Shown here: positions 9,998 through 18,342 of the stretch, one piece after another
Layout of the letters: each line of letters begins with the position of its first letter
Position numbering within the stretch: position 1 is the first letter of the stretch
Source of the DNA: Brevibacillus borstelensis
GTDB lineage: Bacteria; Bacillota; Bacilli; Brevibacillales; Brevibacillaceae
Assembly (NCBI RefSeq): GCF_003710865.1
Contig: NZ_RHHO01000017.1
Coordinates: forward strand, 292,295 to 356,294
DNA: 64,000 nt
Direction: 5' to 3'
Position numbers and translations under genes: made by a program
The notes under the pieces: model-generated
The model's database searches: none
What the model was told of the DNA's origin: nothing
What the model saw: the letters and a program-made list of their open reading frames with translations, nothing else

Positions 9998-11719
9998 GTG
10001 AGAATCCATGTAGTTCAAAAAGGCGATACCATGTGGAAAATCGCAAAAAAATATGGAGTGGACTTTAAAGAACTGCTTCGCCTGAACAGTCAAATTAAAA
10101 ATCCCGATCTCATCTACCCCGGCTTGAGGGTTAAAATCCCGTCAATGGGGATTCCAGTCCGTCCGCAGCAAAGCAGACCATTTTCATCAAGTGAATCTCC
10201 TCAGGCAAGTGAAAGTCAAATCTTTGGGGAAACGGAATCTCCCCGGGTAAAAGAGCGCCCGATCCAGCAGCCAGCCGAATCTCCCCTGGTAAAGGAACGG
10301 CCAATCCAAGAGCAAAAGGAGGCTCCGCTGCCGCAGCCGGAACCACAGCCAGCACCGCAGCCAGCACCGCAGCCAGCACCGCAGCCAGCGCCGCAACCAG
10401 CGCCGCAACCAGCACCGCAGCCGGTGCCGGAAGTGCCGGAGCGGATTGAGACACGCCCGATGGAGCCCTCGGAGGAAGAGCCGGAGATGGAAGAGGATAT
10501 ACCTGAGGACATTGATATTGAATCGGAAGAAGACTTTGACAGGGAAGAAAGCATGGAGATCGAATCCGAGATCGAAACACCTCAGGCACTCCCCTTTATC
10601 CCAGATAATAATATGCCACCTGCCCTCCCGCCACTGCCGCCTGCACAGCCTCGTCCGCCGCAGCGAGTCTCACCATTGGCCGAAGCTCCTGTCCTTCCAC
10701 GTCCGATCATGCCGCCTACGCCGAAAAAGACCAGTCCACTGCCAACACCTAGGCCGAAGACGCAGGTAAGCCCGCTGCAGCAGCCCGAGCCGAAGACACA
10801 AGTGAGTCCGCTGCAGCAGCCGGAGCCGAAGACACAAGTGAGTCCGCTGCAACCGCCGCTGCCGAGGACACAAGCAAGTCCATTGCAGCCGCCGCTGCCG
10901 AAGACACAGGTAAGACCAGTGCAGCCGCCAATGCCGAGGACACAAGTCAGCCCGCTGCAGCCGACCGTGCCGCCGACACTAAAAGGCCAACAGCAGCCGT
11001 TCCGTCCCACTCCAAGAAGACCAATGCAACCGCCAACCCAGGTGAGCCCAGCGATACCGCAGCAGCCTTACTACCCATATCAGCCGCCGCAGCCTTACCA
11101 TGATTTTGTGAGACCATGCCCGCCGTGCGGCCAGCCACCGATTATCCCAATGCCGCAAGTGCAGGCAGAGGTACTCCCGGAAATGATGCCGTTTTGTCCA
11201 CCCATGCCGTATCCGAATATGATGCCGCCAATGATCCCGCATGTAATGCCAGACTTTATGCCGAATATGATGCCAGATGCGATGCCAGACTTTATGCCGA
11301 ATATGATGCCAAATGCGATGCCAGACTTTATGCCGAATATGATGCCACATACGATGCCGGACTTCATGCCGAATATGATGCCACACGCAATGCCGGACTT
11401 TATGCCGGACCACTTGCCGAACATGATGCCGCCTGCTTACCCTTATTATCACTCGCCAGAGGAACCGTATGGAAGTTATCCCCGTTCTCGTAAACAGAGA
11501 AGAAGAAGAACGTATGTTGAATCCTCTTCCAGCTCATCTGGTCACAGAAGACGCAGGGGGGAGAGTCATCACATAACGCCCGATTCCGATGATTGCGGCC
11601 GCGGATACCAGCATATAGCTTACCAAGAGTCATATCCAGATTCCAAAGAGAAGCCGGCTCTCCCAGCACCGGAAGTGTGGCCTGATTGGGAAACGGGATA
11701 TGACGAATCTTCTTCCTGA
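9998..11719 (+). CDS. safA: SafA-like LysM spore coat morphogenetic protein
   Basis: 573 residues. An N-terminal LysM domain (1-47; VQKGDTMWKIAKKYGVDF, NPDLIYPGLRVKIP) closely follows SafA, which anchors the spore inner coat to the cortex. The rest is low complexity: an acidic stretch (about 165-195), six APQP units, about six 12-residue KTQVSPLQxPxP units (10755-10965), five 12-residue MPDFMPNMMPxA units (11239-11424), and an Arg/Ser-rich tail (RKQRRRRTYVESSSSSSG). GTG start at 9998 with GAGGGAGGAG. SafA lies at the same map place in B. subtilis. The next gene overlaps its end by 20 bases. Confidence 0.85.
   Translation: MRIHVVQKGDTMWKIAKKYGVDFKELLRLNSQIKNPDLIYPGLRVKIPSMGIPVRPQQSRPFSSSESPQASESQIFGETESPRVKERPIQQPAESPLVKERPIQEQKEAPLPQPEPQPAPQPAPQPAPQPAPQPAPQPAPQPVPEVPERIETRPMEPSEEEPEMEEDIPEDIDIESEEDFDREESMEIESEIETPQALPFIPDNNMPPALPPLPPAQPRPPQRVSPLAEAPVLPRPIMPPTPKKTSPLPTPRPKTQVSPLQQPEPKTQVSPLQQPEPKTQVSPLQPPLPRTQASPLQPPLPKTQVRPVQPPMPRTQVSPLQPTVPPTLKGQQQPFRPTPRRPMQPPTQVSPAIPQQPYYPYQPPQPYHDFVRPCPPCGQPPIIPMPQVQAEVLPEMMPFCPPMPYPNMMPPMIPHVMPDFMPNMMPDAMPDFMPNMMPNAMPDFMPNMMPHTMPDFMPNMMPHAMPDFMPDHLPNMMPPAYPYYHSPEEPYGSYPRSRKQRRRRTYVESSSSSSGHRRRRGESHHITPDSDDCGRGYQHIAYQESYPDSKEKPALPAPEVWPDWETGYDESSS
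11239..11424 (+). repeat. Tandem 36-bp coding repeat in the SafA-like gene
   Basis: Five near-identical in-frame units encode MPDFMPNMMP(D/N/H)(A/T). A separate 36-bp array (about 10755-10965) encodes KTQVSPLQ-type units. Copy number is likely to vary between strains. Confidence 0.9.
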
Positions 11720-12758
11720 TTCCCCGGACATGAACAAATCCATTGTTCCGTCTCTTGAAAAAGCATTCCGCTGCCGTATTTACGGGGTAAAACCTCGTCG
11801 GAACGTGAATTACCTGAAAACGGATCGGGGCCATTGGATTTTGAAAGGGTATAAACAGCGAGAGAAAGCAGAGTGGGTGACAAAGCTTTCAGAGATACTC
11901 CGGGATAAAGGATTTACCCATACCGTCAAGTACGTGTCTGACTATGAGGGAGAAAAGATTTTTCCCTTTCAGGGGAAGTACTATACGATTATGAATATGA
12001 TCGATGGACGTGAATCGGATAACGCTTCTCTTTCCGATGTCAAGAGAGCGGCGATGACCCTCGCCAGATTTCACCAGGCCGCTCGTGATTTTCCGCTGGC
12101 GGAGCCATTTCCGTTTGATGGAAAGCCAGCGCTGATCGATAAATGGGAAAGCAGACTGGAGCATTTCGAAAAGATCACCTGGCATATCGAGCAGAAAGAA
12201 CCGCAAAATCGGCTCGAACAGCTGATTTCAGAAATGGCGGAAGATGCAATTCGCGAAGGGCGAGGCACTCTCCAGGCTGCTTACAAATTGCCGCTGACAG
12301 CGGAGCTCTACGCGTCTATGGAACAAGGCACGCTAGCACACCGGGATGTGGCCAGCCACAATTTTTTGCTGACTCCCCGCGGCAGCTGCTACTTAATCGA
12401 CCTCGATACAGTCGGGCAGGATATGCAGCTTGTTGACCTCGTCCAATTCATGGGGAGAATGCTGCTTCTTCAAGAATACCGAATGTCTTCCTTTATTGAA
12501 GCGATTGAGGCCTACTGCCGCATTCAGTATTTGAGCGACACGCAAATCTGGATGATCCACCAGCTGCTCGGTTACCCGGACAACTTGCTGCGTGAAGTAA
12601 CGGGTGTTTACGGCAATCGCCCAGGTTATCATGTACGAGGAGTACTGCAGTTGGTACAGATGGAAGCCAGACTCCGCGAGGCGCGTCAAAGCTTCCTGCA
12701 ATCGGGGGAACATCTCTTCCGTCATTCTCCATGGGGGGAGTATCATTTTGTCGGGTAA
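11700..12758 (+). CDS. CotS/YsxE/YutH-family spore coat kinase-like protein
   Basis: 352 residues with an aminoglycoside-phosphotransferase/CotS fold. Catalytic-type motifs are kept: LAHRDVASHNFLL (catalytic Asp and Asn) and YLIDLDTVG (metal-binding DxD). Family members (CotS, CotI, YutH, YsxE) associate with the spore coat in Bacillus and some phosphorylate coat proteins. The start overlaps the SafA-like gene by 20 bases, so the two are co-expressed. The pairing of a LysM coat morphogen with a CotS-type gene recalls spoVID-ysxE. Substrate unknown. Confidence 0.82.
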   Translation: MTNLLPDSPDMNKSIVPSLEKAFRCRIYGVKPRRNVNYLKTDRGHWILKGYKQREKAEWVTKLSEILRDKGFTHTVKYVSDYEGEKIFPFQGKYYTIMNMIDGRESDNASLSDVKRAAMTLARFHQAARDFPLAEPFPFDGKPALIDKWESRLEHFEKITWHIEQKEPQNRLEQLISEMAEDAIREGRGTLQAAYKLPLTAELYASMEQGTLAHRDVASHNFLLTPRGSCYLIDLDTVGQDMQLVDLVQFMGRMLLLQEYRMSSFIEAIEAYCRIQYLSDTQIWMIHQLLGYPDNLLREVTGVYGNRPGYHVRGVLQLVQMEARLREARQSFLQSGEHLFRHSPWGEYHFVG

Positions 12759-12760
12759 AG

Positions 12761-12794
12761 AAAAAAGCTGATGGTCTATGCCATCAGCTTTTTT
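12761..12794. terminator. Bidirectional terminator
   Basis: AAAAAAGCTGATGG / CCATCAGCTTTTTT between convergent genes, with A- and T-runs that serve both strands. Confidence 0.9.
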
Positions 12795-12828
12795 CATGTC
12801 GAAGGTGCCGTATAAAAGCCGCTCCTGC

Positions 12829-14817
12829 TTATTTGGAGCCTGCTTTGGAAAGATCGATGCTGAACTTCGCAAATCCGCTTTCCAAGGTGTTCAGGTATTT
12901 CAGATGAGGCATTTTTTCCGCAAATGGTTTTGCATCCGGAGAGGTGGTAAAGGTTACGTTTACCTTTTCTTTCACCGGAGCGAAGGACCAGTTGTTGTCC
13001 GCAGCCGGGTTGATTTCTTTTTGGCTAAGGATATAGTCGATCACGATTTGACGATTTTCGTCAGGAGAGTCGATGACAATGGTGGTACCATCAGCGCCCG
13101 GGAATTTCCCGCCGTTATTCGCGCGGTAGTTGTTGGTGACGATGATGAATTTATCCTCCGGTTTGACTGGCTTTCCTTCGTATTGCAGGTTTTTAATGCG
13201 GTTTGCATTCGGATTGACCACTTTTCCTTCAAGGTCGAACTTGGACGGCTGGGTTACATCGATTTGATAGGTTACGCCGTCGATCACATCAAAGTTGTAA
13301 GTCGGGAATGCTTCATTGATGAGCGGTTGCTCTTCTGTTTTCTTCACGTCAATCTGGTTGAACTGACCGGCGGAGCGCTCCAGCCAATCCTTCAATTGGG
13401 CACCGTTGACCAGTACGCCTTTCAGCGTGTTCGGATAAATGTACAGGTCGGACACGTTTTTGATCGCGATCGTACCAACAGGGATGTTCGTGTAGTAAGC
13501 GGCTCCGTTGCGGCCGCCTGCTTTAAACGGTGCACCCGCAGACAGGACAGGGATGTTTTCGTATTCCGTTCCTTTGATATTTTTCTCTACGAACCATTTC
13601 TGTGCATTGGTCACGATCTGGATGGACGGATCATCCTGTACCAAAGCGAAATAGCTGAAGATGGGGGAGGTTGTGGTACCTACCGAAGAGCGCACCCATG
13701 CGACCGTGTGATCGTGATCTTCCTTCACCGCTTCGACGATCTTCTGGTCTGCATCAGCAAGCGATTTTTTCTCTGTTTTGTCATAGATAGGCACCGCTTT
13801 GGTAGTAGCTTCAGCTACAGTCCATTTGCCATTTTCCTTTTTCAACGTGAGATCGATCACACCGAGATGGCTGCCCCAGAATCCGGGCATGACTGCCGGT
13901 TTTCCGTTGATCAGCCCTTTTTCGTTGTCTACGCCAGGGATGTTTTCAAAGCCGGCTCCCGGGAATACAGAGTGGGAGTGGCCGAACAGAACGGCGTCAA
14001 TGCCGTCTACTTTGGTCAATTGGTAGCTGGCGTTCTCCAGGTCAGGGCCCGCTTCTACCGGTCCGATGCCCGAGTGAGGGATCGCGACGATCAGATCGGC
14101 ACCCTTTTTCTTCATTTCCGGAACAAATTTTTTCGCAGTTTCCACGATGTCCTTGGCAATCACTTTGCCTTGCAGGTTCTCTTTATCCCAGTTCATGATT
14201 TGCGGAGGCACGAAACCGATCACGCCGACCTTGAGCTTCACGTCTTTGCCGGCCTCATCCTTGAAGGTGCGGTCCAGGATCAGGTAAGGCGTAAAGTAGT
14301 TTTTGTCGTTGTCAGGATTTTTGTCCTTGTCATCTACGTAAACGTTTGCATTTACATACGGGAATTTGGAGCCCTTCAGGCTGCGCTGGAGGTGTTCAAG
14401 CCCGAAGTTGAACTCATGGTTTCCGATATTCCCCGCATCGTAGTTCAACAGATTCATGGCTTTGTATACAGGGTGGGTTTGTCCATCTTTCAGCGGCTCA
14501 ATCTTGGCTACATAATCACCAAGAGGATTGCCCTGGATCAGGTCGCCGTTGTCGAAAAGCATGGAGTTCTTTGCTTCGTCACGAGCTGCTTTGATCAGTG
14601 TTGCGGTTTTTGCCAGTCCGAATTCATCCGTCAGCTTGTCCTGGTAGTAGTCGTAGTTGACGATGTTGGTATGAAGGTCAGTCGTTTCCAGGAGACGCAG
14701 TTTAAGCGTAGCTTCCGCATTTGCGCTTACCGTATTGTACGGGAAGGACAGTACGCCGACAGCTAGAGATGCAGTCAGTAAACAACCGACAAGCTTGCCT
14801 GTGCTCACCTTTTTCAT
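12829..14817 (-). CDS. Secreted 2',3'-cyclic-nucleotide phosphodiesterase/3'-nucleotidase (CpdB-like)
   Basis: 662 residues: signal peptide (1-about 33), calcineurin-like metallophosphatase domain (LLETTDLHTN, DNGDLIQG, GNIGNHEFNFG, GHSHSVFPG) and a 5'-nucleotidase C-terminal domain (about 390-600). It hydrolyses 2',3'-cyclic nucleotides and 3'-nucleotides outside the cell, releasing nucleoside and phosphate. There is no cell-wall sorting signal, so it is secreted rather than anchored. ATG at 14817 is preceded by GGAGG. Two TTxACx hexamers spaced 11 bp upstream may be a PhoP box. Confidence 0.93.
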   Translation of the reverse strand: MKKVSTGKLVGCLLTASLAVGVLSFPYNTVSANAEATLKLRLLETTDLHTNIVNYDYYQDKLTDEFGLAKTATLIKAARDEAKNSMLFDNGDLIQGNPLGDYVAKIEPLKDGQTHPVYKAMNLLNYDAGNIGNHEFNFGLEHLQRSLKGSKFPYVNANVYVDDKDKNPDNDKNYFTPYLILDRTFKDEAGKDVKLKVGVIGFVPPQIMNWDKENLQGKVIAKDIVETAKKFVPEMKKKGADLIVAIPHSGIGPVEAGPDLENASYQLTKVDGIDAVLFGHSHSVFPGAGFENIPGVDNEKGLINGKPAVMPGFWGSHLGVIDLTLKKENGKWTVAEATTKAVPIYDKTEKKSLADADQKIVEAVKEDHDHTVAWVRSSVGTTTSPIFSYFALVQDDPSIQIVTNAQKWFVEKNIKGTEYENIPVLSAGAPFKAGGRNGAAYYTNIPVGTIAIKNVSDLYIYPNTLKGVLVNGAQLKDWLERSAGQFNQIDVKKTEEQPLINEAFPTYNFDVIDGVTYQIDVTQPSKFDLEGKVVNPNANRIKNLQYEGKPVKPEDKFIIVTNNYRANNGGKFPGADGTTIVIDSPDENRQIVIDYILSQKEINPAADNNWSFAPVKEKVNVTFTTSPDAKPFAEKMPHLKYLNTLESGFAKFSIDLSKAGSK

Positions 14818-15008
14818 AAATTAGCATTCCTCCATTAATAAAGAAAAATATGACAATCACAGCCAGTTTATCATCGAATGAAAGGAAATGGTAGAAATTC
14901 CTTTGTGAATTTGTCGTAAAGATGGGAATGTTGGGGAATGAGGGTATGCTTTTCTTCCATTTCGGCCAAAATGGTAGGAAAACGAGGCAGAAGGGGTTCT
15001 ATGGAAAA

Positions 15009-15578
15009 ATGAGACGGCAGTGGATGATCTACACGTCGTGGGCTGCTGCTCTGGCAGCTGGTTTGGCAGGAGGCGTTTTGCTTGACAATATGTTTGGAAA
15101 ACAGCAGGACGGACTGCTTTTTCTCAAATCGTCCGAAAGCGTAGGGGCGATGAGCAACAGCTATCAGGTCGTTCTGGCGAAAACGTATCTGTGCGGTGTC
15201 AAAAAAGAAGAAGTCTCCCAGATTCCGCGAAACGAGCTGGCTCAAACCTTGGCTGCGCACAATGGCTCGGAGATCGTGGCGGCCGAGGCGGACAAGCTGA
15301 TTTTGTACAAGCGCGAGAACGATATTGCGCCCGAGTGCAAGGAGAACGGCCACTTCGGAATATCCAAGGACGGGATGCTAACGCTGTTCAACGGCTTGCC
15401 AGAGGAGGCGGAAGTCGTCCAGACGTTTTACCGGATTAATACGGAAAAAATGGAGGCAAGGCTGTCGAAAGAACAGGTGGCTTCACTCAAAAAAGGCATC
15501 CGCGTCCGCGACCTGGCTGAGTACAACAGCGTCCTGTCCACTTTTGGCGAGTTCCAGATCGGTGCAGGAAATGAGTAG
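15009..15578 (+). CDS. bofC: BofC-like intercompartmental signalling protein
   Basis: About 189 residues. One N-terminal membrane or signal segment (WMIYTSWAAALAAGLAGGVLL), then a BofC-like region with YQVVLAKTYLCGVKKEEV and the conserved HFGISKDGMLTLFNGLP and FYRINTEKMEARL stretches. In B. subtilis BofC sits in the space between mother cell and forespore and restrains SpoIVB-dependent sigma-K activation. The exact start is uncertain (the frame opens at 14922); ATG 15009, before the hydrophobic segment and after AAGGGG, is preferred. Near ruvA, as in B. subtilis. Confidence 0.82.
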   Translation: MRRQWMIYTSWAAALAAGLAGGVLLDNMFGKQQDGLLFLKSSESVGAMSNSYQVVLAKTYLCGVKKEEVSQIPRNELAQTLAAHNGSEIVAAEADKLILYKRENDIAPECKENGHFGISKDGMLTLFNGLPEEAEVVQTFYRINTEKMEARLSKEQVASLKKGIRVRDLAEYNSVLSTFGEFQIGAGNE

Positions 15579-15614
15579 AAGGCTTTCCCTTGCAACAAGG
15601 GGAGCCTTCTTTTT
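15577..15614 (+). terminator. Terminator after bofC
   Basis: AGAAGGCT / AGCCTTCT outer stem with CCCTTG / CAAGGGG inside, followed by T5. Confidence 0.8.
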
Positions 15615-15638
15615 CTTCTGGGAGGAAATGCGGGAAGC

Positions 15639-16727
15639 TTATTCTGCTGTTATGCTGCAGATTCGCCACGGGTCAAGCGGAGACAAGCGGACCAGCGAAA
15701 AGGTCCACAGTTCTTTTTGTTCAGGTCCTTGCCGGTAAAAAAAGGAGACGCGAACAGGGATTTCGGCAGTAAGCGAGGCATCGTCATGCCACTGATCAAG
15801 TTCATTTTGCCGCTTGATGGAGTCGATGTTCTCCAAAAAAGGAGGCAGCGGGTATGGACCAGCCGCTACTTTGAGGGAAAAGAAGTCGTGCTCGTGCAAG
15901 GAGGTCAGAAAATAATCGACCAATTGCCGCGGGTCGGCTGTTTGAATGGCTTCGTACAGCTTTCCGGACGCTTTCAGTATCATCAAGCTGTGACCCGGAT
16001 CCGGTTCGGTTTTTCGATGGGTGGAGCTTCCTTGAAAATGGATGCAGAAATGGCCAGGAAACTGGTTTCCCGGGATCCCTCCTGCTCCGTGAGGCATGCC
16101 GTGCATGGAAGCCGCGTAGTGCTTTCCGTTGACCCGGACCAGAATGGCCCGTCTCTTCCAGCTCCACTTCCCTTGATAAATCTGTTTCATGATCAGTGTG
16201 TCTTCACGGGTAAGGGGCTGCACATCGGCATGCCTGCTTCCTGCCCGCCGCTGTACGCGAAAGCTCTTGCCGGTCTCCAGATCAATCACAGTCGCATAGC
16301 TCATGCGCTTGAATTCTTGGCGAGCCTCGCTCCAGGGCGTCGGTCTTCCATAGTGCCTGGCTTCCAGCAGGGATACATATGAATCGAGTTGCCCGAACGT
16401 TTTCGGGGAGAGACGCACAGCCCTTTTTCGCTTCCGATCGTAGAACAGGCCGTCGAAGCCAAGCAGGTACGAATCCGCGCCAATTTGCACAGTAGCCCGT
16501 ACAGGATAAGGCTCCTGGGCAGGATTGCCTGTCGGACTATGCGTGATTGCCCGAGCCAACCCGCTCTTCTGTTCAACGGCGAGCCGGGAAACAAAAGCGG
16601 CGTTTGGCGAGACGCTGACGCTGATGGTCATTTCGTTGCGTTTTTTGGCAGCAGCTGCGGCAGGCTGAGTAAAGGATAAAGCTAGGGATAAAAGCAAAAA
16701 CAGCAGAGAACGAAGCAGGTTGGCCAC
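15639..16727 (-). CDS. Secreted protein of unknown function with HADVQPLT / GHFCIHF domain
   Basis: About 362 residues from the GTG at 16727 (the frame is open to 16949). A signal peptide follows (LLRSLLFLLLSLALSFTQPAAAAA). The middle (about 140-250) carries conserved-looking blocks SRHADVQPLTREDT, GKWSWKRRAILVRVNGKHY, ASMHGMPHGAGG and FPGHFCIHFQGSSTH. I recall similar blocks in secreted clostridial and bacillar proteins, some with peptidoglycan-binding modules, but cannot name the family. The Cys and His in GHFCIHF could be catalytic; that is inference. The C-terminal part resembles a globular lumenal domain. Convergent with bofC. Confidence 0.75.
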   Translation of the reverse strand: MANLLRSLLFLLLSLALSFTQPAAAAAKKRNEMTISVSVSPNAAFVSRLAVEQKSGLARAITHSPTGNPAQEPYPVRATVQIGADSYLLGFDGLFYDRKRKRAVRLSPKTFGQLDSYVSLLEARHYGRPTPWSEARQEFKRMSYATVIDLETGKSFRVQRRAGSRHADVQPLTREDTLIMKQIYQGKWSWKRRAILVRVNGKHYAASMHGMPHGAGGIPGNQFPGHFCIHFQGSSTHRKTEPDPGHSLMILKASGKLYEAIQTADPRQLVDYFLTSLHEHDFFSLKVAAGPYPLPPFLENIDSIKRQNELDQWHDDASLTAEIPVRVSFFYRQGPEQKELWTFSLVRLSPLDPWRICSITAE

Positions 16728-16889
16728 CTCCAGGCGAGAAGCTTTTCCTTTTCTTGTCTTAGTTTGCGCCAGAGAGGATAAGAGTGTGCATCCATTGCAA
16801 GCGAGGCAGGGACAAATTTTTGCCATCATAACAAGAGGCATCTTTCCCCATACTGATGTCAAGCGGCGGTCAAGGAGGAGTCTTTCAGC

Positions 16890-17081
16890 ATGTCTTCGAT
16901 GCCGAGAGGAAGCTACAAAGACCAGTTCCATCAGCGTTTGTACGTTCAATTAAACCAGGGGCACAACAAGCTGAACTATCGTCAGATCAACCAGATCCAG
17001 GAACAGATGCGAAATGATGTGGATGAATATGCACACATGCAGCATGACGAGGCTGATGCGCTTGGAATGAACAAACACTAG
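16890..17081 (+). CDS. Small protein, unknown (63 aa)
   Basis: Not recognised. It begins MSSMPRGSYKDQFHQRL, is rich in Gln/His/Asn (NQGHNKLNYRQINQIQEQM) and acidic at the C-terminus. It has a strong ribosome binding site (GGAGGAG at 16874-16880) and its own terminator, so it is probably a real monocistronic gene. There are no membrane segments. The predicted amphipathic helix in the middle could support a protein-protein role. Confidence 0.65.
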   Translation: MSSMPRGSYKDQFHQRLYVQLNQGHNKLNYRQINQIQEQMRNDVDEYAHMQHDEADALGMNKH

Positions 17082-17092
17082 CTGCCGCCGCA

Positions 17093-17123
17093 AAGTCCGC
17101 CCCAGACCGGGGCGGATTTTTTC
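17093..17123 (+). terminator. Terminator after the 63-aa gene
   Basis: GTCCGCCCC / GGGGCGGAT stem followed by T6. Confidence 0.88.
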
Positions 17124-17223
17124 GTGTGACGAATGCAGACCAAGATGGAAATGCACGTTCGCTTTTTCCGTCCTTTATGGTACAGTAAAAGACAGAAATC
17201 AAAACTACATGGAGTTGTGAGCC

Positions 17224-17724
17224 ATGCACATCATCGGGATTGACCCCGGAATTGCGATTGTCGGCTTTGGGGTGATAGATAAACAAGGCAATCAGTTGAA
17301 GCCTGTTCAATACGGCAGCATCCAGACAGAGGCGGGCTTGTCGGTTCCGCTCAGACTCAGGCAAATCTTTGAGGCCATGCAAACCTTGCTCGATACATAC
17401 AAACCGGATGAGATGGCAGTAGAAAAACTGTTCTTCAACAAAAATGTCACGACAGCCTTTACAGTAGGCCAGGCGCGGGGAGTCATCCTGCTTGCGGCCG
17501 AGTTGGCGGGTATCCCGGTATACGAATATACGCCGATGCAGGTAAAGCAGGCTGTTACCGGATACGGAGGAGCAGAGAAGAAGCAGATACAGGAGATGAC
17601 CAAAATGCTGCTTCGATTGAAGGAAACGCCAAAACCGGACGACGTGGCCGATGCTTTGGGAATTGCCATTACCCATGCGCAATTTCGAACATTTATTTCC
17701 CTTGCGGAAGGAGTACGGAAATGA
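17224..17724 (+). CDS. ruvC: Holliday junction endonuclease RuvC
   Basis: 166-residue resolvase that cuts four-way junctions in partnership with RuvAB. The four catalytic acids of the family are in place: D7 (IGIDPG), E67 (AVEKLFF), D140 and D143 (KPDDVADAL). The stop overlaps the ruvA start, forming ruvC-ruvA-ruvB. Many Bacilli lack RuvC and use RecU, so its presence is informative. A weak promoter (TTCGCT-17-TACAGT) lies just upstream. Confidence 0.97.
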   Translation: MHIIGIDPGIAIVGFGVIDKQGNQLKPVQYGSIQTEAGLSVPLRLRQIFEAMQTLLDTYKPDEMAVEKLFFNKNVTTAFTVGQARGVILLAAELAGIPVYEYTPMQVKQAVTGYGGAEKKQIQEMTKMLLRLKETPKPDDVADALGIAITHAQFRTFISLAEGVRK

Positions 17725-18338
17725 TTGATTTTGTGGAGGGCACGCTTGCCTATCTGGATACTGACTTTGTCGTGGTGGAAGCGGGGGGGATCGGTTACCG
17801 CCTGTTTTGTCCAAACCCCTATCATTTTGTTCGGTTCGAGGGGGCGAGGACCAAGCTTTACACCCATCATCATGTTCGTGAGGATGCCATCCTGCTGTAC
17901 GGCTTTCCTACGAGGGAGGAACGGGACCTGTTCCGCAAGCTGCTGGATGTCTCCGGGATCGGTCCCAAGGGCGGCCTTGCGATTCTGGCCGCAGCGACTC
18001 CTGAACAAATCGTCATGGCAGTCCAACAGGAAAATGTCGCTTATTTGACGAAATTCCCGGGGATTGGGAAGAAAACCGCCCAGCGGCTCATCCTCGATCT
18101 GAAGGATAAGCTCACCGCCTTTACACCTTCCGCCTTCCAGACAGTAGCTGCGACAGAGCTCAAGGCCGGGGAAACAGCCGCTTCTGCTCTGCAGGAGGCA
18201 GTGGATGCGCTTGAGGCGTTGGGCTATTCAGACCTGGAAATCCAAAAAGTGCGCGGAACGCTATCGGAAGCGGCCAAAAATGGCGCAGGGGTCGAGCAAT
18301 TAATCAAACAGGGGCTTGCCTTGTTTATGAGGGGGTAG
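17721..18338 (+). CDS. ruvA: Holliday junction branch migration protein RuvA
   Basis: 205 residues. It tetramerises on the junction and recruits RuvB. OB-fold domain (1-64), helix-hairpin-helix domain with two HhH motifs ([26 protein letters not shown]) and a C-terminal RuvB-binding domain (about 155-205). ATG at 17721 overlaps the ruvC stop (ATGA). Confidence 0.98.
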   Translation: MIDFVEGTLAYLDTDFVVVEAGGIGYRLFCPNPYHFVRFEGARTKLYTHHHVREDAILLYGFPTREERDLFRKLLDVSGIGPKGGLAILAAATPEQIVMAVQQENVAYLTKFPGIGKKTAQRLILDLKDKLTAFTPSAFQTVAATELKAGETAASALQEAVDALEALGYSDLEIQKVRGTLSEAAKNGAGVEQLIKQGLALFMRG

Positions 18339-18342
18339 CGAA

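Noticed and set aside
10755..11424. Regular 36-bp spaced repeats that could suggest a CRISPR array
   Set aside because: The units are contiguous, in frame and coding (KTQVSPLQ and MPDFMPNMMP 12-mers) with no unique spacers and no cas genes.
12778..14766. A 662-codon open frame on the plus strand, antisense to the secreted nucleotidase
   Set aside because: The translation has no recognisable domains and is the mirror of a GC-biased real gene on the minus strand that has a signal peptide and all catalytic motifs.
16727..16949. A longer N-terminus for the secreted protein, up to 74 extra residues
   Set aside because: It would place a Cys-rich basic stretch before the signal peptide and run into the upstream region of the divergent 63-aa gene.
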